The position numbers were made by a program, and so were the translations under genes. The notes under the pieces were generated by a model, which did no database searches, had not been told where the DNA came from, and worked only from the letters and a program-made list of their open reading frames with translations. Shown piece after piece: positions 43,826 to 51,230 of a DNA stretch of 55,721 nt. The stretch comes from Clostridia bacterium (lineage in GTDB: Bacteria > Bacillota > Clostridia > Acetivibrionales > DSM-2933): the NCBI GenBank assembly GCA_026418275.1, contig JAOABQ010000006.1:1-55721 (forward strand), written 5' to 3'. Positions within the stretch are counted from its first letter, which is position 1, and each line of letters begins with the position of its first letter.

Positions 43826-44716
43826 ATGGCTTATCTTAATAAAACAAAAAAATCATTATTATATAGAGGCGGATGGTACATCCTGGGGTTTTTCCTCTTT
43901 TATGCACCTTTTGCATTGATTCAAAGAGTGCTAACCGCTGTTTTGCCGGTGAGCGGATCCGAGAATATACATGGTGCATGCTTTAGAATGGGCATTGGAG
44001 GGCTTATAACAGGAAAAGGCCTGCAGATCTTAACTACAACGGGCATTCTGCTTTTGTTGATCCTTATTTCTGCCTTTATTTTTGGGCCTTTGTTTTGTGG
44101 TAAATTATGTCTTGCCGGCGCTGTTTCAGAGTATTTAAGCAGACTCGTCCCGAGTAAGCTCAAATTCGATTGGCAAAAGCACCTAAATCCTGTCCCTGTA
44201 AGATATGGGATGCTTGCAGGCTTTTTAGCAGCTCCATTTTTTCAGGTATCGGTTGTCTGTGCGTTTTGTAATTTCTCTTTTATGGAACGACTCATTTTGA
44301 GTGGAAAATCCTTGGATATGGGTGTGTTAGGGTCAGCGGGCATTATTACAGCATTCCTATGGCTCATTGTATTCGGTGCTTTTGCTAAAGGGGGACGCGG
44401 CTTTTGCAGCTATATCTGTCCTGTAGGTGCCGTCCAAAGCTTGCTGCATTTTGCGGGAAGCCGTCTTGGCTTTACCATGAAGCTCAGGCTCAACCCTTAT
44501 CAATGTGTGCAATGCAAGTTGTGCGAAAAGGAGTGTCCTACAGGGTGTATCCGGTTGGAGGACGGACAGCTTCAGTATGAAATTTTAAATTGTATTACTT
44601 GCGGACACTGCAAAAGAATCTGTCCTAAAAACGCAATTTCTTATAAAACAGGCAAAGCAAATTGGGGTTCCCATAAGCCTATAGAAAAAGAAGCCGGAAA
44701 ACTACTGGAGGTGTGA
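43826..44716 (+). CDS. NapH/NosR-like membrane polyferredoxin
   Basis: 296 residues. Four or five membrane segments, with CGKLCLAGAVSEYLSRL (about 91-107) and CSYICPVGAVQ (about 193-203) typical of NapH/CcoG/NosR-like quinol or ferredoxin-linked proteins. The C terminus holds two 4Fe-4S ferredoxin motifs (CVQCKLCEKECP and CITCGHCKRICP). It can pass electrons between a membrane pool and an external or cytoplasmic partner. Combined with a copper ATPase and a cupredoxin-fused protein it resembles the accessory sets of copper enzymes; no catalytic copper enzyme is seen here. Confidence 0.85.
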   Translation: MAYLNKTKKSLLYRGGWYILGFFLFYAPFALIQRVLTAVLPVSGSENIHGACFRMGIGGLITGKGLQILTTTGILLLLILISAFIFGPLFCGKLCLAGAVSEYLSRLVPSKLKFDWQKHLNPVPVRYGMLAGFLAAPFFQVSVVCAFCNFSFMERLILSGKSLDMGVLGSAGIITAFLWLIVFGAFAKGGRGFCSYICPVGAVQSLLHFAGSRLGFTMKLRLNPYQCVQCKLCEKECPTGCIRLEDGQLQYEILNCITCGHCKRICPKNAISYKTGKANWGSHKPIEKEAGKLLEV

Positions 44717-44719
44717 GGT

Positions 44720-44947
44720 ATGGGAAAAATCAAAAATCTATGGATCGGGTCAGGGGTTTTCGGCTTGAACCTGGCTGCGGGATTGATACAGTCCTTCCGC
44801 CCGGAAGGCTGCACCGGTGCCTGCGGCAAATGCAGTTTCGGATGTGCGGCGCCGGCAGCAGGAATGGTTGGAATCGGTTTAGCAGCCCTATGGGGTAAAT
44901 TATCCCTTAAACGTAGGTTGAATAATAAAAAGCGGAAATCGATATAA
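44720..44947 (+). CDS. Small Cys-rich membrane protein
   Basis: 75 residues, ribosome site GGAGGTGTGAGG. Hydrophobic N-terminal segment (about 6-26), then EGCTGACGKCSFGCAAP with four Cys in 12 residues, then a second hydrophobic segment and a Lys/Arg tail. It starts 3 nt after the polyferredoxin, so translation is coupled. I recognise no family. The CxxxCxxCxxxC-like cluster could bind metal or an Fe-S cluster at the membrane face. Confidence 0.7.
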   Translation: MGKIKNLWIGSGVFGLNLAAGLIQSFRPEGCTGACGKCSFGCAAPAAGMVGIGLAALWGKLSLKRRLNNKKRKSI

Positions 44948-44955
44948 AAATTTCA

Positions 44956-44984
44956 TTGACAGGGATATTTTTTTGAGTTAAAAT
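44956..44984 (+). promoter_or_regulatory. metNIQ promoter
   Basis: TTGACA (44956-44961), 17-nt spacer, TAAAAT (44979-44984), followed by ACGATAGGAATACTTATA. Confidence 0.8.
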
Positions 44985-45022
44985 ATAGAAAAACGATAGG
45001 AATACTTATATATAATATTTAG

Positions 45023-45090
45023 TTGACCAGAAAGACTGGAGGCTGAGTTACCACACTGATGCATTGGGTGTGGAAGCTTAGCCTCTTATT
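45023..45090 (+). promoter_or_regulatory. Hairpin-terminator leader L7 (metN)
   Basis: Hairpin 1: GA-CCAG-AAAGA-CTGG-AGG, the same 18 bases as in L6. Hairpin 2: GGCTGAG pairs with CTTAGCC and an inner CCACAC/GGTGTGG stem, then CTCTTATTTTATTTT. It stands where a SAM riboswitch is often found in Firmicutes, but the S-box core is absent. Confidence 0.8.
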
Positions 45091-45113
45091 TTATTTTAAA
45101 GTGAGTGAAAGTG

Positions 45114-45893
45114 ATGATACGCATTGAAAATCTTAGTAAAACTTATATCACACCTCAATCAAGCATTAAAGCAATCGAAAATATAAACCTCCAAATTCAA
45201 AAGGGAGATATATTTGGAATTATTGGATTTAGCGGCGCGGGGAAATCTACACTGGTCCGGTGCATAAACCGTCTTGAAGAGCCCGATTCCGGAGCAATCT
45301 TCATTGGAGATAAAGAAATAACGGCCATGAATAAAAAGGAGCTAAGATTTGCCCGAAGAAAAATCGGTATGATATTTCAGCAATTCAATCTCTTGGATTC
45401 CAAGACGGTTTATCAAAATATTGCTTTTCCCCTTGAGGTTGCAGGCTGTCACAAAAAGCGTATCCAAAGCAGGGTTGAAGAAATTCTTGAATTGGTGGAA
45501 CTCACCGAAAAAATCAATGCATATCCATCTCAGCTAAGTGGAGGACAAAAGCAAAGAGTGGGTATAGCAAGGGCTCTAGCCAATGAACCTGACGTGCTGC
45601 TTTCGGATGAGGCAACATCGGCCCTGGATCCGCTGACGACCTACTCCATACTGGAACTCCTTAAAGACATCAATAAGAAGCTCAATTTAACCATTGTTCT
45701 AATAACCCACGAACTTGATGTTTTAAGACATATTTGCAGCAACATGGCAGTTCTTGAGTACGGGAAAATCGTTGAAAAAGGATCGGTAGAAAAGCTCTTC
45801 CTGAATCCTGAAAGCGAGACAGCAAAGCAGTTTGTGAAGATTATTCAAAGCTTTCAGGGCGGAAGGATGTATGGGGAAGGAGGGGGAATATGA
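45114..45893 (+). CDS. metN: Methionine ABC transporter ATPase
   Basis: 259 residues from ATG 45114 (GTG codons at 45105 and 45111 are possible). Walker A (GFSGAGKST), Q-loop (IFQQFNLLDSKTV), signature QLSGGQKQR, Walker B (DVLLSDEATSALD) and HELDVL are the wording of MetN. It ends about 80 residues short of normal MetN (about 340) and lacks the C-terminal NIL/ACT-like domain that senses methionine. It overlaps metI (ATGA). Import of methionine or an analogue is likely without the usual trans-inhibition. Confidence 0.9.
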   Translation: MIRIENLSKTYITPQSSIKAIENINLQIQKGDIFGIIGFSGAGKSTLVRCINRLEEPDSGAIFIGDKEITAMNKKELRFARRKIGMIFQQFNLLDSKTVYQNIAFPLEVAGCHKKRIQSRVEEILELVELTEKINAYPSQLSGGQKQRVGIARALANEPDVLLSDEATSALDPLTTYSILELLKDINKKLNLTIVLITHELDVLRHICSNMAVLEYGKIVEKGSVEKLFLNPESETAKQFVKIIQSFQGGRMYGEGGGI

Positions 45894-46558
45894 AGGAGGA
45901 TTTGCTGGAAATCCTGCTGACCGGTCTTGGTGAAACTGCCTATATGGTTGTTTTATCTACGGCAGCGGCACTCATTCTTGGAATGCCTTTGGGAATACTT
46001 CTTGTTGTAACTGAAAAGGGGCATATACTGGAAGCGCCAAAGCTCAACAAGGTGCTGGGAACCATCATAAACATTGTCAGATCCTTTCCTTTTATTATAC
46101 TCATTGTTGTTTTGCTGCCCATTTCACGCTGGATTGTCGGAACCACACTTGGAGCCACTGCAGCAGTAATTCCGCTGTCTATCGCTTCGGCTCCTTTTCT
46201 GGCAAGAATTATTGAAAACAGTCTCAAAGAGGTGGGAACAGGAAAGGTTGAGGCATCCCAGGCCATGGGGGCAAATCCCCTCACCATTATACTGAAGGTG
46301 CTGATTCCTGAAGCACTTCAGTCCTTGGTGCGCGGTGTCACCCTTGCGGTCATAACCATAACCGGTTTCACCGCTGTAGCAGGCGCAATCGGTGCTGGAG
46401 GTTTGGGCAGCCTGGCCATACGGTATGGCTATATGCGGTTTCGGGATGACATCATGATTGCCACAGTTGCCGTTTTGGTGCTGCTTGTTCAGTTAGTCCA
46501 GTGGGGGGGTGATTTTATCGCAGGATGTATCAATAGAAAGAGACATAAATTTGACTAA
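45890..46558 (+). CDS. metI: Methionine ABC transporter permease
   Basis: 222 residues, normal for MetI, five membrane segments. The loop VEASQAMGANPLTIILKVLIPEAL (in part, about 120-140) and the TGFTAVAGAIGAGGLG motif (about 160-175) are characteristic. Its ATG overlaps the metN stop. It forms the channel of the MetNIQ importer. Confidence 0.93.
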   Translation: MKEDLLEILLTGLGETAYMVVLSTAAALILGMPLGILLVVTEKGHILEAPKLNKVLGTIINIVRSFPFIILIVVLLPISRWIVGTTLGATAAVIPLSIASAPFLARIIENSLKEVGTGKVEASQAMGANPLTIILKVLIPEALQSLVRGVTLAVITITGFTAVAGAIGAGGLGSLAIRYGYMRFRDDIMIATVAVLVLLVQLVQWGGDFIAGCINRKRHKFD

Positions 46559-46618
46559 GATAGGTAGTTTATTTGAGGATTTAAAGTAAAAAACAGTAAA
46601 AGTATTGAAGGAGTGATG

Positions 46619-47488
46619 ATGATGATTAAAAAAAGCATTTACCTTGCCATTGTTTTTGCGTTATTCATAGGCGTGTTTGCCGCCTGCAGCACAGGTGAAA
46701 AGGAAGAAGCAGCCAAGGATTCCGGTTCAGCAGTAGAAAAAAGTGATTCTTCCTCATCAAAAAAATCTGAAGTGACTATTAAAGTGGGGGCTGCTTTGGT
46801 ACCCCATTCGGAAATACTTAAGTTTATTCAGCCTAAGTTAAAAGAAAATGGTATTAACCTTGAAATTGCAACGTTAGATGACGAAGGACAGCTCAATCCG
46901 GCACTTGCAGACAAACAAATAGACGCCAACTACTTCCAGCATACCCCATACTTGGATTCGGTTTCAAAGGAAAAGGGCTATCAATTTGCAGTTGCTGCAA
47001 AGGTTCACATTGAGCCCATCGGATTTTACTCCCAAAAAATCAAATCCAAGGATGAGCTCAAGGAAGGCGCAAAAATTGCTTTGCCAAACAACCCGTCCAA
47101 CGAATACAGATCCCTTGTTTTGCTGCAGGCAAATGGGCTCATTAAGCTTAAGGACGGTATAGACAATTATTCGGCTACACCAAGGGATATCGTGGATAAT
47201 CCGAAAAAACTCAAGTTTGTTGAAGTAGACGCAGCGCAGTTGGCAAGAACACTCCCCGATGTGGACGGTGCGGTCATTAACACAAATTATGTGCTTGAAG
47301 CCAAAATTGATCCTAAGTCTGCCCTGTTCCGCGAGAATGCAAATTCACCCTATGCCAACATCATTGTAGTTAGAAAAGGGGATGAAAACCGCCCTGAAAT
47401 AAAAAAACTGAGTGAAATCATTACTTCACCGGATGTGAAAAAGTTTATCGAGGATACATATGGAGTTGCCGTAGTACCTGCATTCTGA
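46619..47488 (+). CDS. metQ: MetQ/NlpA-family methionine-binding lipoprotein
   Basis: The start is among four in-frame codons (46613 GTG, then ATG at 46616, 46619 and 46622); GAAGGAG at 46607-46613 fits 46619 or 46622. 289 residues, lipobox FAACS, Ser/Lys linker, then the NlpA fold with KVGAALVPHSEILKFIQPKL, DANYFQHTPYLDS and INTNYVLEA. It captures methionine or related thioethers outside the membrane for MetNI. Confidence 0.92.
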   Translation: MMIKKSIYLAIVFALFIGVFAACSTGEKEEAAKDSGSAVEKSDSSSSKKSEVTIKVGAALVPHSEILKFIQPKLKENGINLEIATLDDEGQLNPALADKQIDANYFQHTPYLDSVSKEKGYQFAVAAKVHIEPIGFYSQKIKSKDELKEGAKIALPNNPSNEYRSLVLLQANGLIKLKDGIDNYSATPRDIVDNPKKLKFVEVDAAQLARTLPDVDGAVINTNYVLEAKIDPKSALFRENANSPYANIIVVRKGDENRPEIKKLSEIITSPDVKKFIEDTYGVAVVPAF

Positions 47489-47554
47489 TATGCATACATC
47501 CATAGAGTATTATTTCATCACCGATCTAAAATATAGAAGGGAGTCAAAAAAATC

Positions 47555-48598
47555 ATGAAAAAACAAAAGGGATTGATTGCAGCTCTATTGATTGCACTTA
47601 TGATAGGGAGCATCGCAGGCTGTGGAAAAAATGATAACACAGTAGAAAACAAGACAACGGGGGCTTTAGCCAATGAAACTTCTGGCGGGCAAACCACTTC
47701 AAAGACACTTAAAAAAGTAAAGGTTGGCTATTTCGGCAATACTTGTGAGGCTCCAACCTTTGCAGCCTATGAAAAAGGTTTCTTTAAAGAGGAAGGCCTG
47801 GATGTAGAATTGGTGAAGGGGGATGCGGGAACGCTAAAGGACGGGCTTGCAACCGGAAAAATTGATGTGACCGACGGACTTCTCAACCAATGGTTAAAGC
47901 CAATGGAACAAGGACTCAATATCAAGTTTACAACCGGAATTCACACGGGCTGCATTCAAATCCTGGTACCCAAAAATTCAAAACTCAAATCGCCGAAAGA
48001 ATTTAAAGGAAAAACCATCGGTGTGCCCAAAATCGGCGGAGGCCCTATGATACTCGTATCAAGGCTCCTTTCCAAGGAAGGACTGGATTCCAAAAACGAC
48101 GTGAAGTGGAAGGAGTTCCCAAACGCGGAGCTTCCCATTGCGCTTGAAAAAGGAGAAGTAGATATCATCTCGCTGGCGGATCCCTTTGCCCAGATACAGG
48201 TCAACGAAGGCAAAGCCATAAGCATTTACGATTCAGCCGTCCATGAACCCTTCAGCCATGAATACTGCTGTTTGGTCGTCGTGAACGGAAGCCTGATTGA
48301 AAAAGACCCGGAAACTGCGGCTGCGGCCACAAGAGCCATTATGAAAGGCGCAAGCTGGGTTAATTCAAACCAAAAGGAAATAGCTCAAATAATGGTGGAT
48401 AAGAAATATGTACCCGGTGATTTGGCGGTCAATGAAAAGGTCATTTCAACCTACAATTACCAACCATCGGTTGAAGGCGGTCAAGATGCTGTCATCAACG
48501 GGTCCAAGGAAATGAAGGTGATCGGCGTTCTGGATAAGGACACAGATCCGGAGGCCCTTGCTAAAACTGCATTTATTAAGCTAAAGGGTGTCCAATAA
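47555..48598 (+). CDS. NMT1/SsuA-type ABC substrate-binding lipoprotein (5)
   Basis: 347 residues, lipobox GSIAGC. It is a close paralogue of the protein at 13566: TCEAPTFAAYEKGFFKEEGL, GIHTGCIQIL, EYCCLVVV and a late ASWVNSNQKEIAQIMVDKKYVPG. The three Cys features TCEAP, GC and CC are kept. Like its paralogue it sits beside a UroD-type methyltransferase (14 nt downstream here) and has no permease of its own type nearby. It may feed a cluster permease. Confidence 0.88.
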   Translation: MKKQKGLIAALLIALMIGSIAGCGKNDNTVENKTTGALANETSGGQTTSKTLKKVKVGYFGNTCEAPTFAAYEKGFFKEEGLDVELVKGDAGTLKDGLATGKIDVTDGLLNQWLKPMEQGLNIKFTTGIHTGCIQILVPKNSKLKSPKEFKGKTIGVPKIGGGPMILVSRLLSKEGLDSKNDVKWKEFPNAELPIALEKGEVDIISLADPFAQIQVNEGKAISIYDSAVHEPFSHEYCCLVVVNGSLIEKDPETAAAATRAIMKGASWVNSNQKEIAQIMVDKKYVPGDLAVNEKVISTYNYQPSVEGGQDAVINGSKEMKVIGVLDKDTDPEALAKTAFIKLKGVQ

Positions 48599-48612
48599 AG
48601 GAGTGGAACCAT

Positions 48613-49644
48613 ATGAACTCAAAGGAAGTTGTACTTCATGCATTCAATATGCAAAAAACCTCAAGGCTTCCGGTAGCACTTCTTTCGGGTGGTGCATGGA
48701 CCTTTAACAGGAAAGGCTTAACCCTTGAAAAAGCATTACATATTGGTGCCGGGCAGGCTGCTGAAATTATCGGTGAAACCAATGAACTGGTAAAATCCGA
48801 TATCGTATGGGCAGGTTCCGGATATCACAATTTAGCCATAAGAGCTATTGGAGGAAAAATAAAATTCCGTGCAAAAGGAACACCCGATATTGAAGAGATT
48901 CTTTTTCAGGATTTAAAGAATATGGATATTGTAAAGCTGGATGGCCTCAAGGAAGATAAAGACATCGGGGTTTTGATTGAAACAACTGCCGTTTTGAGTA
49001 AAACTATCGGTGAAAGGACCTTGATTGGCGCAAGCCAATGGGGTCCATTTACCCTTGCGGGCCATATATATGGAGTGGAAAGGCTGATGCGGAATTTATA
49101 CAAGGATAAGGAAGAGGTACATCAGGTCATGGACTTTACCTCGGAGCTTTGCTTCCGGTATCTTGAGCCTTTTATAGAAGCAGGTGCAGAGATCATTTCC
49201 ATTGCCGATCCCACATCCTCCGGGGATCTTATTTCAAGAAATCAGTTTCAGGAATTTTCTCTCCCTTATTTAAAGCGGGTTGTAAAGAGAATAGAGGAGA
49301 AGGGGGCGGTTGTAAGTATCCATATTTGCGGAAATATTAGCAACCGGCTTGATCTCATCCCCGAAACCGGAGCAAAAAATATCTCTTTGGACTATAAGGT
49401 GGATTTGGAATTGGCTCGGGATTTAGTAGGCGGCAAAATGGCCTTTTCAGGAAATATGAATCCCGTTGCAGTGATGCAGGCGGGGACAAAAGAGGATGTA
49501 GCCGCAGCCTGTTCCCGGTGTATAGAGAAAGCGGGGGAAAACAGCAGTTTTATGTTGATGCCGGGCTGTGACATCCCACCCGGCGTACCCCTCCAAAACA
49601 TACGTACCATGGTTGAAACCGCATGGAACTACAATATCAGTTAA
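48613..49644 (+). CDS. UroD-family methyltransferase, MtaA/MtbA type (4)
   Basis: 343 residues. HIC at 237-239 and Cys319 in MPGCDIPPG form the predicted zinc site. It matches methyltransferase (3) in its N-terminal block (GGAWTFNRKGLTLEKALHIG compared with GGSWPVIKAGMSLEALIGN). The binding protein/methyltransferase pairs at 12.5-14.6 kb and 47.6-49.6 kb are thus duplicated as a unit with swapped order. No corrinoid protein adjacent. Confidence 0.85.
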   Translation: MNSKEVVLHAFNMQKTSRLPVALLSGGAWTFNRKGLTLEKALHIGAGQAAEIIGETNELVKSDIVWAGSGYHNLAIRAIGGKIKFRAKGTPDIEEILFQDLKNMDIVKLDGLKEDKDIGVLIETTAVLSKTIGERTLIGASQWGPFTLAGHIYGVERLMRNLYKDKEEVHQVMDFTSELCFRYLEPFIEAGAEIISIADPTSSGDLISRNQFQEFSLPYLKRVVKRIEEKGAVVSIHICGNISNRLDLIPETGAKNISLDYKVDLELARDLVGGKMAFSGNMNPVAVMQAGTKEDVAAACSRCIEKAGENSSFMLMPGCDIPPGVPLQNIRTMVETAWNYNIS

Positions 49645-49668
49645 ATAATAGGTCAACCAAAAAGTGTA

Positions 49669-49697
49669 TTGACAATGGTTAATTTTTGAAGTAGAAT
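49669..49697 (+). promoter_or_regulatory. Promoter of the NflK-4 locus
   Basis: TTGACA (49669-49674), 17-nt spacer, TAGAAT (49692-49697), followed by AAATAGGAATACTAATAA. The -10 has drifted relative to the TAAAAT of the other units. Confidence 0.65.
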
Positions 49698-49737
49698 TAA
49701 TATAATTAAATAAATAGGAATACTAATAATAACGTGT

Positions 49738-49792
49738 CCGACTTAAAAAATATGAGGCCATTTACTTTGTGAATGGTTTCTTTTATTTTATA
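49738..49792 (+). promoter_or_regulatory. Degenerate hairpin-terminator leader L8
   Basis: It keeps the frame GA-CTTA...TATG-AGG, but the first hairpin has lost proper pairing (CTTA against TATG). The terminator hairpin GGCCATT/AATGGTT still runs into TCTTTTATTTT. It is the only copy with a broken first hairpin and it precedes the decaying K4-D4 locus. Confidence 0.55.
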
Positions 49793-49893
49793 AAACGACT
49801 TATCGATAGGAGGCTAAAGGATAATTAATCTTAATTCAAACTGATGTTCAAATATGGCGGACCGTTGTAATCATTGGGAAAGGAAAGAATAAA

Positions 49894-51225
49894 ATGGCAT
49901 ATATAGAAAGACCAAGATTTTCATGTGCTCTTGGAGGCGCTTTGGATACAATAGGTTCTTTATATGGAGCAGCACCGATTATTCATGCTTCAAGCGGTTG
50001 CGGAGCAAATCTTGGCGGTTCGCAGCAATCGGGAGGTGTTTACGGCGCCGGTTATTGCGGTGGATTGACAACATCCAGTTCCAATGTGACCGAAAATGAA
50101 ATCATTTTTGGCGGAGAGGAGCGGTTAAAGGAACAGATTGCTGCAACACTTGAAATCATCGATGCAGAGCTTTATGTGGTAGTAACCGGGTGTATGACCG
50201 AAATTATAGGTGATGATCCCAAAACCGTAGCCAACCTGTTCAAAGATAATGGAAAGCCGGTGCTGGCTGTCAGTACAGGAGGATTTAAAGGGAATTCCTA
50301 CTTAGGTTACGAATTGATTTTAAAGACTCTTTTTATAGAGTATGTTGAAAAAGCAGAAAAGAAGGAAAACCTTGTAAATATATGGGGAGCCATCCCCAGC
50401 AAGGATCCGTTTTTCAGAGGCGATCTGGCTGAAATCAAAAGATTATTGGGACTTTTGGGGATCGAAACCAATACCTTTTTTACCTATGATGAGACCTTGA
50501 ACAACTTAAAAAAAGCAGGAGGTGCGTCTTTAAACATCGTTTTGTCAAAGGTATACGGCTTGGAAGCGGCAGCAGCTTTTGAAAGCGTCCATGGGACCCC
50601 ATTTGTCTCACTGGATATTCCTATTGGGGATAAGGCAACCACCGAATTTCTCTATAAAATTGCAAAACTACTGGGTATCAATAGCGTTTTGGTGGATGAG
50701 GTGTTGAAAGCAGAACGCTGGCAATATTATAAATTTATTGAAAGAGTATCCGATCAATACCTGGATGGAGATTTGCAGCATTATGCGATTGTGGTAGGAA
50801 ATGCGAATTACACCTATTCCATCACCCGCTTTCTCACCGAAGATATCGGCTGGTTGCCGGAACTTTCAGTTGTTACGGATATTTTGGACAATGAACAGCG
50901 GGCAGCAGTTAAATCCTCTTTTGATCAATTGAACTTTATAAAAGCACCTCAATTGGAATTTGAGACAGATACGGCAGAAATATTTAAACTCTTTACAAAG
51001 AAAAGAGAGATTTATAAAGACGACAGATATCAACACTTATTAAGTCCTCTTTTTGTACTTGGCAGTACCCATGAAATTGATCTGGCAATGAGACTTGGGG
51101 CAAAATCACTTAGCATCAGCTTTCCCATTACGGACCGGGCTATACTAAATAGGGGCTATGCGGGCTTCAAAGGCGGCCTTCATTTACTTGAAGATATCCT
51201 GGATTCAATTCTGGCGAGGAGGTAG
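49894..51225 (+). CDS. Nitrogenase-like component 1, K subunit (NflK-4)
   Basis: 443 residues, apparently intact. Cys11 (RFSCALGGA), Cys36 (ASSGCGAN) and Cys100 (TGCMTEIIGDD) are the P-cluster-type ligands, and VVVGNANYTYSITRFLTEDIGWLP is the conserved C-terminal stretch. Here K precedes D, opposite to the other three loci. Because its downstream partner is truncated, K4 has no full-length D next to it and may be an orphan, or it may pair with another D. Confidence 0.88.
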   Translation: MAYIERPRFSCALGGALDTIGSLYGAAPIIHASSGCGANLGGSQQSGGVYGAGYCGGLTTSSSNVTENEIIFGGEERLKEQIAATLEIIDAELYVVVTGCMTEIIGDDPKTVANLFKDNGKPVLAVSTGGFKGNSYLGYELILKTLFIEYVEKAEKKENLVNIWGAIPSKDPFFRGDLAEIKRLLGLLGIETNTFFTYDETLNNLKKAGGASLNIVLSKVYGLEAAAAFESVHGTPFVSLDIPIGDKATTEFLYKIAKLLGINSVLVDEVLKAERWQYYKFIERVSDQYLDGDLQHYAIVVGNANYTYSITRFLTEDIGWLPELSVVTDILDNEQRAAVKSSFDQLNFIKAPQLEFETDTAEIFKLFTKKREIYKDDRYQHLLSPLFVLGSTHEIDLAMRLGAKSLSISFPITDRAILNRGYAGFKGGLHLLEDILDSILARR

Positions 51226-51230
51226 AAAGG

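Noticed and set aside
45023..45090. SAM (S-box) riboswitch upstream of metNIQ
   Set aside because: The region is too short and lacks the four-helix S-box core. It matches the cluster-wide hairpin-terminator leader instead.
12394..49792. Mobile repeat (MITE-like) origin of the leaders
   Set aside because: The terminator halves differ in sequence in every copy and there are no common flanking inverted repeats or target duplications. Only the first hairpin is conserved.
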